A stretch of DNA of 64,000 bases from Oncomelania hupensis (Eukaryota; Mollusca; Gastropoda; Littorinimorpha; Pomatiopsidae), in NCBI GenBank assembly GCA_036898135.1, contig CM072516.1, positions 66,193,172 to 66,257,171 on the forward strand. Direction: 5' to 3'. The notes beneath the pieces are model-generated. The model saw nothing but the letters and a program-made list of their open reading frames with translations, ran no database searches and was not told the DNA's origin. The position numbers were made by a program, and so were the translations under genes. This document shows positions 1-10,200 of the stretch, piece after piece. Position 1 is the first letter of the stretch. Each line of letters starts with the position of its first letter.

Positions 1-483
1 TAAGACTTCTGCGCTCTCTTGTTATCTCCATCTTCCTATATGTTTGCGAAATTTGGACCCTCACAGCAGACCTACAACGAAGAATACAAAGCATCGAGAT
101 GAGGCGCTACAGAAGACTTCTGGGCATTTCCTATACACAGCACATCACCAACGATGAATTCCGACAGACCATCACACAAGCCTTTGGACAACATGATGAC
201 CTGCTCACAGTGGTGGAAAAACTGAAACTCTGATAGTATGGCTACGTCACCAGATCATCAGGTCTTGCAAAGACCATCCTGCAAGGCACAGTACAAGGAG
301 GTAGAAAAAGAGGGAGACCGAAAAATAGGTGGGAGGACAACATTCGAGAATGGACTGGTTTGACACTGAGCGAAACAATCGGGGTTGCTGAGGACAGAGA
401 AAGATATGGAGTGCGCTGGTTAAACGAATTATCTGTGGTGCCCCTACGACCTACGAGTTACGGGATAGGGTAGGGTAGGATAG
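1..483 (+). mobile_element. RTE-like LINE, 3' end of a copy cut by the window edge
   Basis: The plus strand encodes the C-terminal part of a non-LTR retrotransposon endonuclease/reverse transcriptase protein, including conserved blocks such as [32 protein letters not shown] and [16 protein letters not shown]. Several stops and frame changes (for example the in-frame stop near 232) show it is dead. The copy ends in GGATA/GGGTA short repeats near 465-483, the same tail seen at 4290-4310, 5215-5235 and 54630-54647. Assignment to the RTE-like group rests on protein appearance and the short repeated tail and is an inference. Confidence 0.85.
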
Positions 484-489
484 GAATTC

Positions 490-745
490 AAAAGTCGTTA
501 GGGTACCATAGATGATCGTTTAACCAGTGTACTCTATCTGTCTCTGTCCTCAGCAGTTCTTATGGCTACACTCAGTGTCAAGTCAGGCAGTCCATGCTCG
601 AATGTTGTCTATCCACCTCTTGTTCTGTCTCCCTCGTTTTCTGCCTCCTTGGACCGTGCTTTGTGGAATGGTCTTTGCAAGGCCTGATGCTCTGGGGATG
701 TGGACATATCATCGGAGTTTCCGTTTCTTCACCACTGCAATTAAA
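490..745 (-). mobile_element. RTE-like LINE 3' fragment, inverted
   Basis: Read on the minus strand this is the same LINE C-terminal region as 1-483 (blocks matching the [10 protein letters not shown] and [12 protein letters not shown] regions, diverged). The two copies meet tail to tail near 484-490 and the minus-strand copy lacks the GGATA tail. Either a twin-priming or inversion product or two independent insertions could explain this. It is more diverged than the copies at 9382-10308 and 54452-54647. Confidence 0.75.
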
Positions 746-1208
746 TGCATACATCCAGTGCAGGTAATTATTATTGTCAAGTAAACTCTCCCACACACTG
801 TAATAAGGCCAACAATTCAGGCGAAATAGGTAATGCTAACAAAAACATGAACACTGTTATTGTGCAAAATTTGAAGTAAATTGATGCAATATTTCAAAAG
901 ATGCAAAACTTAAGTACACATACACCAAGTTCATATATAGAGAAGACAGATTATACAGAATAAATACATTTATTAAAAAAACACCAACGAATTACAATGA
1001 ATTAAATGTATGAGGATCTTATTCATTTCCTTATTCGTTTAAGAGGAAGAAATTCAACTGTTGCGTTTGGTACTGTGTAGCCTATAGGCAATATAATTAT
1101 TATGTTTAAAGTTTATCTATTTTAGTCTATTTGTTTTGTCTAAATAGACACAGTTTGTCACTCGATTCCTGTAAAAAGACAACCCGGCTCATGCGTTTAC
1201 AAGACAAA
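746..1208. other. EIF3H upstream region, no gene seen
   Basis: AT-rich sequence between the LINE fragments and the EIF3H start codon. It should contain the EIF3H promoter and 5' UTR, but no clear TATA box or initiator can be assigned by eye. Confidence 0.4.
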
Positions 1209-4200
1209 ATGGCGAGACGGCAAGATACGCATGTGACTTACGTCCAGATTGATGGCCTGGTATGTGAAAAAGACTGATATTTATCCCTTTGATTGTTATA
1301 TTTTTAGAATATGTGCAAGTGAATCTACTCGTTTATTATGTTTAAAAGAAATTGGTTGTGTAGTTGATGATAATTGACCTACTCCTAGGGCTAGGGTCCG
1401 ACAATTCACCATCTGTGAACCTTAGCCTTAATAAACCACAGGCCCAAAACACTTTTAAATTAAACTAAAGTCAAAGAGTTAACTCTTACTTCCAAATTAT
1501 ATAATACTTTACTTTATAGTATGTAACAACTCCCCAATAATGGTTTACTCACAATTTAAAGTTTGTTTTGTGTTGATTACTTGATTGATACGATTGAAAC
1601 TTGATCTTGTTTTGACTTTTGTAACAAAATTTTACAAAATTAAGTTATAACTTATAGGACTATTTGTGGGCAAACAAGATGAAAATCGGCAGACCATGAA
1701 AGAGTTCAAAGACCATGAAAGATCATGTTATCAAAGAAGAGGGTTAGGTAGGGTGATTTTTGGTACTCTTCAATATATTACAATAAGTACTCAGTTATGC
1801 AGAAGGTATAGATACTTACAGTTACAGATATTAGTTATAGATGCTGGAACACAAAGACCAGAACTTCAGAAGCCTCTAGTGTATCTTGCTCTTCTGGCTT
1901 GTTGCCACAGTGGCTCGATAGTTGATACAAGGAATATCTCTCGGAATCAAGATAACACACACACACAAACACACACAGCCTAGGGGAATTCATGTACATC
2001 ATGAACATGTGAAGACAGTCAATGGCTAAAAAACCCAGTTGGAATTATATATTATATTATATGTCAAACTAAAAGTAAAAGTATAATGTACATGATTTAA
2101 TGTTAACTTCAGGTGGCCATGAAAATCATCAAGCACAGTCAGGAAGAAGGAGCTGGGGGTACTGACCTTGTACAGGGAGTTTTACTGGGTCTGGTTGTGG
2201 ACAATCGTCTTGAGATCACCAACTGCTTCCCTTTTCCTCGCCATACAGAAGAAGACGATTTTGATGAAAGTATGAATCAGTTGTTTTTATATAATGCTTA
2301 TCCAGCTGAAGATCTATTTAAGGCGTTGACTGAAAACAGGACTAACTGAGTAAAAGACTTTGGTGTTTATGATAGAATAATAAATTATAATTTGAATCGA
2401 AACTATGTATGATGTTTTGGGCCTTACAACACTTGTACCAATGCTTTAGCTCAACAAGTACTTATCAACTTGTACATAAGTAAGGTCATTTTTGCCTGCA
2501 ATGTAGTTTGCCATGTAGTAATAGGCTGTAGTGGGGTTTTAAAAGTTGTACTTGTAGAATGACACACATGCTATTTCTTGGCCTCAAGTCAAGTTGTAAG
2601 GTACATGAAAGTCCAGCATTGTATTTTTGTAGTTATTGAAGGAAATTTCTAGACTCAGATTCTGAATTTATTTTTCTTGAATGGGTATCATTCATGATTT
2701 TTAAATTTAAAAACGTCTTCACAGAAACACACGGTCTTTTCTTGTAGTTTTAAATTTATTCAACAGGTTGAAACCCCAAGCTGAAAAAATCATAGTTGAA
2801 GAACAAGCAGGATTCAGGGCAGGGCAAAGTACCACTGAACAGATTTTCAACCTCAGAATAATCTACGAGAAATACCTACAGCACCAACAACATCTATATC
2901 ACGTGTTCGTAGACTTCAAAAAGGCGTTTGACTGAGTGTGGCATGCAGCTCTGTGGGCAACCATGAGAGTGTACAACATCAGCCCTAAAATTATTGAAGT
3001 CATCAAAAGCCTGTATGACAAGGCTACCAGTGCAGTCCTCCACAACAGCGCCATCGGAAACTGGTTCAGAACAACAATCAAGGATGCCTACTCTCTCCAA
3101 CACTCTTCAACATCTTCCTAGAGAGCATCATGTCAGATGCCCTTGCAGATCACGAAGGCACAGTCAGTATAGCAGGCATGCCTACCCGTACAGAATTTCC
3201 GTATTTTTTCCGGAAATTTGAACAACTCGGCAAGCACTACGGAAATACGGATACTTGTTTCACAGTCCAAAAATAAATACAACCAACAATAGGAAAACAA
3301 TCAAACTCGTTGGCCTGTGTTAATGCACCGCGTGACGTTTTTAAAAGACAGCCGAACCCGGTTTAATGCCGCAATGCGCAGTCTTGGTAGGGACGCGTGG
3401 CATCGAAGTTTCCAGTAGAGGCACCGAAGTTTGCCGAACCAGTTTTTGCGCAGTCGCAGTGACTCAAAAGTACGATTTGTGCCAACCAGGTTGGCATCTC
3501 CGCCGGTGGTATGAACGACATCAAGCGGCACTTGGAAAGCCCACAGCATATCAAGAATTACGAGGCTTTGGAGAAGAAAAAGAAGAGTGTGGCAGCAAAT
3601 CAATCTATCACTGGATTCTTCGCATAATATCAAAAAAGATGAGTGCAAAAACAATAGGTAGTAAAAGCCAATCCCTCAACACAGTGCACAGCTTCAAATA
3701 TTTAGGAGCCATTGTGTCAGACAATGGGTCTCGACAGGAAGTCCTCTCCAGGATCGCACAAACAACTGCTGCCCTGACAAGGTTGAAGCTCATTTGGAAA
3801 GACAGAACCATCAGTCTACATTCCAAAGTAAGACTGCTGCGCACTCTAGTCATCTCCATCTTCCTATATGCTTGCGAAGCATGGACCCTCACAGCAGATC
3901 TCCAACGAAGAATACAAAGCATGGAGATGAGGTGCTACAGAAGACTTCTGTGCATTTCCTATACCCAACACATCACCAACGACGAAGTCCGACAGACCAT
4001 CACACAAGCCATTGGACAACACGATGACCTGCTCACAGTGGTGAAGAAACGGAAACTCCGATGGTATGGCCACGTCACCAGATCATCAGGCCTTGCAAAG
4101 ACCATTCTGCAAGGCACAGTGCAAGGAGGTAGAAGAAGGGGGAGACCCGAAAAAGAGGTGGGAGGACAACATTCGAGAATGGACTGGTTTGACACTGAGC

Positions 4201-7200
4201 GAAACCATGAGGGCTGCTGAGGACAGAGAAAGATGGAGTATGCTGGTTAAACGATCATCTGTGGTGCCCCTACGACCTTCGGGTTATGGGACAGGATAGG
4301 ATAGGATAGGAGTAAAAGTAAATACGGAAATCATAATAGTAATACTGAAATTTGAAAAAGCTAATACTGAAACTTCAAATTGAGGGTAGGCATGCCTGGT
4401 ATAGGGGGAAGAGCAATCTCCAACCTTCGTTTTGCGGATGACATTGATGGATTGGCTGGAGAGGAACAAGAACTTGAACAGCTGGTACAAAAGCTTGACA
4501 CCACCTCCAGAGCCTATGGAATGGAAATAAGTGCAAAGAAGACCAAAACGATGACCAACAACACCAATGGCATCAACACGGACATCAAAGTCCAAGGCCA
4601 ATCCCTCAACACAATGCATAGCTTCAAATATTTAGGAGCCATTGTATCAGACAATTGGTCCCGACAGGAAGTACTCTCCAGGATCGCACAAACAACTGCT
4701 GCCCTGGCGAGGTTGAAGCCAATTTGGAAAGACAGTACCATCAGTCTACATTTCAAGGTAAGACTTCTGCGCTCCCTTGTCATCTCCATCTTCCTATGCT
4801 TGCGAAACATGGACCCTCACAGCAGATCTACAACGAAGAATACAAAGCATGGAGATGAGGTGCTACAGAAGACTTCTGGGCATTTCCTATACCCAACACA
4901 TCACCAACGTTGAAGTCCGACAGACCATCACACAAGCCATTGGACAACTCGAGGACCTGCTCACAGTGGTAAAAAACTGAAACTCTGATGGTATGGCCAC
5001 GTCACCAGATCATCAGGCCTTGCAAAGACCATTCTGCAAGGCACAGTGCAAGGAGGTAGAAGAAGAGGGAGAACGAAAAATAGGTGGGAGGACAACATTC
5101 GAGAATGGACTGGTTTGACACTGAGCGAAACCATCAGGGTTGCTGAGGATAGGGAAAGATGGAGTACGCTGGTTAAACGATCATCTGTGGTGCCCCTACG
5201 ACCTCCCGAGTTACGGGATAGGATAGGATTGGTATAAATGTTTCAGTGCATTACCAGATGGAGATGATGAGGAACCTGCGCCATGTGAACATTGACCACT
5301 TGCACGTGGGTTGGTACCAATCTACGTACTTCGGTTCCTTCATTAACCGCCCTCTGCTGGACTCTCAGTTCAACTACCAGCACTCTATAGAGGAGTCTGT
5401 GGTCCTTATTTATGGTGAGTGTTTTATTTATTTATTTATTTTTGTATGGGATGGGTTTGGAGAAGAGGAGGGAGGAAGAAATGGTTTTGCATGAGCAAAG
5501 ATAAACTGAATAGAAAGAATTTGGAATTGTAGACTGACAAGTTTGGTTGCGTTGTGATGTGACCTTGAAGATTATACTTTTTATAGTTATAAAGTTTTCT
5601 TAGGATTTCTTGGTGTGAAGATTCTCATAGTTTTATACATCATATCATCACTATGTGTGCAAAATCTAGTACCTCCTTTGTTCTTATTTGGGAAACTATT
5701 AGTATTAACAAAAACTTTTATTTTTCTAAAATATTAACATCTTTAGTAAGTCACGATGTGTTTGTTTTATTTTATAAATTTCTAACATTATCTAAGCATG
5801 TTCTAAATGCAAAATTAAAAAAAAAAATTAAAAACAAAATCTTTTATATGGTTTTGACAGAAAATGGTAAAACAAATCGGAATACAGGACAAACATGGAA
5901 AAATGTGAATATCAGCAAAAGATGAGTTTTAACTCTTAATCTCATATAGCAAAACAGGACTTTGATCTTCTCCTTCATGTAAGGATTTGACCAAAACAAG
6001 CCCAAAATAGGTGCATGCATTTAAAATGCTCTATCTTCTGCATGAATGGTTGGTCAGAACTTCATGGGACTTGGTCAGTGTGTAGATAATTGGTAACTAT
6101 GCAAGTATTGAGTAAGCTTTAGTTCTGTCAGTGTCATCTGTCTGTGTTATCTGCTATTTTACCTGTGATTATAGGTAATTTTACAAGTATCAATTCTTCG
6201 GATGATGAAAAATCCGATCTGAAGTCGGAAAGATCGATAGTGTGCACGCCAGACACTGACACATCACTCTGATTGTCATTCACTAACTGATCAGCCCTTT
6301 CATCTACTAACTGCTGCCACAACTGCCCATATATAGATTCTTTGTTGGAATCAGATTCTGCCATTTTTCGGGTATCCCCGCTCCCGAAAACGCGACAAAA
6401 AACTAAGCAAAAACTTCTATTAATACGTGTTGTCAACACAAATGCAGTTGACAGGAAGGAAGTACGCTGCCTTTAGAATCAGCTAGTGCACATGTGCGAA
6501 TGGACAGGGTTTCCGTTAAGCGGGAGAGACGTGCTAAAAATAGACGGTAACTAAGCGCGCTTTACTGCGCTTCATGAGCCGTGACGAGCCGCGCTATACC
6601 GCGCTTCATGAGACGAAGAGTTAAGGGCATGCATGTTTTATATGCTATGTTAAATTATCAACAGATTGATGCTAATAAACAGCATGGAAATCCATTTTGT
6701 TGGGGATTTTGTATAAAATTTATGAAAGAAATAGTAAAATATTTGAAACAGTATTATAGCTTTCTGTTTTTTACCTTCCACAGATCCACTGAAGACCTCT
6801 CATGGCTTCCTTTCGCTGAAGGCGTACCGCCTGACACCGGCCATGATGAAGTTCTACAAGGACAATGACTTCACGCCTGATGCCATTGCCAAGCACAACA
6901 TCAGCTTTGAGAACATGTTTGAGGAGATCCCTGTGGTGCTAAAAAATTCCCATCTGGTCAATGCCCTGATGTGCGAGCTCTCTGACACCACCAAGCGTGA
7001 CCAGCAGTACAACTTCTTGGATCTTGGCACAAGGTAAGACTGGTTCTTTTGTTTATTGTTTATTTTAGTGTTGGCGAAGTGGCAGCTTTCACAGTTCGTG
7101 GTTTTGCATTGCATATTCATTGAACATTAGAAAGAACCATCAACTGATATTTTATTTACTGCTAGAGCTTGAGGAGATCATTGTAGTTTTTACTAGATAT

Positions 7201-10200
7201 TATTGTTACTTGTTTTGTTTGATTGTAAAGTGAACATAAGCTTCACACTTTGGAAAAAGCTAGAGCTATATAAGTACTCGTATTAGGTAGCGGCAGTCAA
7301 AACTTGGTTTTGAAGTGAAAGTGTATGTTTTGTGATGTCTTGAAGGAAAAATTAAGTACAAGCAAATCACACAAAAAAGTGAGTGGATAAATAATAATAA
7401 TAATAACGGATTTTTATATAGCGGGTACTCCAGTCTATGACCAGACTCACCACGCTTTACATAGTCATTACATAAAAATACATGCACTCGATCAAACATC
7501 GCTTTTGCTACGATACACCAAACGACGGAACAGTAAAAGTAAAAACTATTTACAACTATGTACACAAATGACAAAAAAGACAGAAATAGAATAGCAAAAA
7601 CCTATTCACAGCTATTTATATGCCTGGATACCTGTATTAGTTTCTGAGATATTGATATTTAGTATATATACGCTGTCCCACATAGTTATATCCAGCCCTT
7701 TTAGCTTTTCAGGATGTGTTATCAGCAACCAGGAATAGAAAAAGCTCATAGTTCTAGCCCTCTAATCTCATTTTAGATTTTAGTCTGTCAGCAAGCATGC
7801 AAACTTAACGAAAAACACAATTGAAACCATCGCAAAATTGCACGGGTGGGCAACTTTGGGTCATCACAATTCACACAATATTTATAGCGGCTGTCTGAAA
7901 CTTTCAGATATTTCAAATAAATTTGTGTAGAACATGTCCTTTTTTTTTCATACAGCTTAGTTCAATACTTTTGGAGTATAAGAGCCTCAAAATGACAAAA
8001 ACCTCAATTTGCCGAACGAAAAAACAGGAAAATTACTGTACTAAACAATACTACAATACCAAGTTAACTGCCAACAGAAAAAAAAAAACCAACAAATTAT
8101 CAAAGTCTTATCAAAATTAATTTTGTAATAGAAATCAATAACTATCACACTAAGCATTATGCTACCCTATAACGGACAGAATTTTTCAGGTTAAGGTTGG
8201 AAGATCTTTATCATATGTGAGGCAACAAGAGATGGAGCTGCCTCAGGGTAGTATCTTGTCTCCCTTGCTGTTTAATATTAAAATAAATAATATTGTTCGT
8301 TCAGTGAAACGGGGAATTGACAATTTGTTTGTTGATGATTTTGCATTAGTAGCCAAAGGTAAAACCTTGGCATCTGCAGAACGTCAGCTACAGTTATGTG
8401 TCAATGTTGTTGAAGACTGGTATTACAAATGGTTTCAAATTTTCTGAAGCAAAAACTGAATGTATTCACTTTTCCAAGCACCAGGGAATTATTCAAGATC
8501 CTAATATTGCTCTCAATAAATCTCCAATAAAGACGGTCCAACAAGTAAAATTTTTGGGTGTTATTTTTTATAAAAGGTTATCCTTCCTTCCTCGTCTGAA
8601 AGATTTGAAAACTAAATGTCAACAGGCCTGCAATTTGTTTAAGGTTGTCATTGGTACAGACTGGGGAGCTGACAAGAAAACTTTATTGCTGTTATACCGT
8701 TCTTTAATTAGATCCAAGTTAGACTATGGTCGCATTGTTTATGGTTCTGCTAGAAAGTCTTATCTTAAAATGTTAGATCTAGTTGCTCCTCAGGCACTAC
8801 GCATTGCTTTGGGTGCGTTTCGCACCTCCCCTTATAAAAGCCTTTACGTGGAAGCTAACGAACCTCCGCTGGAGCTGAGACGTACAAAATTGTAATTGAA
8901 TTACTATTTAAAATTAAAAACTGATCCCATGAACCCTGCTTATGCTCAACCCAGATTTTGTGCAGAAATTTGAAGCCAAACCTAACACAATACCTCCGTT
9001 TGGCATCAGAATGCAGGCTCATTTGAATAAAGCGGACATTGATGTTGCTTCCATCAACCATGATGAGCTTCTGCGACTGAAGTTCCTCCATGGAAATTAC
9101 GTAACCCAAACATTAACTGGCAATTGTCTGCTTTCCTCAAAAACAATACATCTGAAACTGTCTATAATCACCTTTATTTAGAACAGAGTGCTCTATACCC
9201 AGGATATGAAAAACTTTTTACAGACGGGTCAAAGAAAGGAGACTCAGTTGCTGCTGCGTCGGTCTCTGGGAGACACCTAGACCAGCCTTTACAGCAGTGT
9301 CTACCTGATTTTTGTTCTGTTTATACAGCTGAGCTCAAGGCAATTCATCTAGCTGTGAAACAGGTTTATGAATCCAAAAGTCCTATCCTATCCTATCCTG
9401 TCCCATAACCCGAAGGTCGTAGGGGCACCACAGATGATCGTTTAACCAGCATACTCCATCTTTCTCTGTCCTCAGCAGCCCTCATGGCTTCGCTCAGTGT
9501 CAAACCAGTCCATTCTCGAATGTTGTCCTCCCACCTCTTTTTCGGTCTCCCCTTTCTTCTACCTCCTTGCACTGTGCCTTGCAGAATGGTCTTTGCAAGG
9601 CCTGATGATCTGGTGACGTGGCCATACCATCGGAGTTTCCGTTTCTTCACCACTGTGACCAGGTCATCGTGTTGTCCAATGGCTTGTGTGATGGTCTGTC
9701 GGACTTCGTCGTTGGTGATGTGTTGGGTATAGGAAATGCACAGAAGTCTTCTGTAGCACCTCATCTCCATGCTTTGTATTCTTCGTTGGAGATCTGCTGT
9801 GAGGGTCCATGCTTCGCAAGCATATAGGAAGATGGAGATGACCAGAGAGCGCAGCAGTCTTACTTTGGAATGTAGACTGATGGTTCTGTCTTTCCAAATG
9901 GGCTTCAACCTTGTCAGGGCAGCAGTTGTTTGTGCGATCCTGGAGAGGACTTCCTGTCGAGACCCATTGTCTGACACAATGGCTCCTAAATATTTGAAGC
10001 TGTGCACTGTGTTGAGGGATTGGCCTTGTACTTTGATGTCCGTGTTGATGCCATTGGTGTTGTTGGTCATCATTTTGGTCTTCTCTGCACTTATTTCCAT
10101 TCCATAAGCTCTGGAGGTGGTGTCAAGCCTCTGTACAAGCTGTTCAAGTTCTTGTTCCTCTCCAGCCAATCCATCAATATCATCCGCAAAACGAAGATTG

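Larger units (their letters stand above)
2759..5235 (+). mobile_element. RTE-like LINE, interrupted by a DNA transposon
   Basis: The outer element of a nest in EIF3H intron 2. Segment 2759-3172 encodes the reverse transcriptase palm region ([17 protein letters not shown], then [10 protein letters not shown] followed by an in-frame TGA). Segment 4399-5235 continues exactly where the first stops ([16 protein letters not shown], with the FADD catalytic motif) and runs to the GGATA tail. Removing 3173-4398 plus one copy of the 6-bp duplication GTATAG restores the sequence order seen uninterrupted in the minus-strand copy at 9382-10308. Later frameshifts and the stop in motif A make it inactive. 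The 5' end is truncated in RT. Confidence 0.88.
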
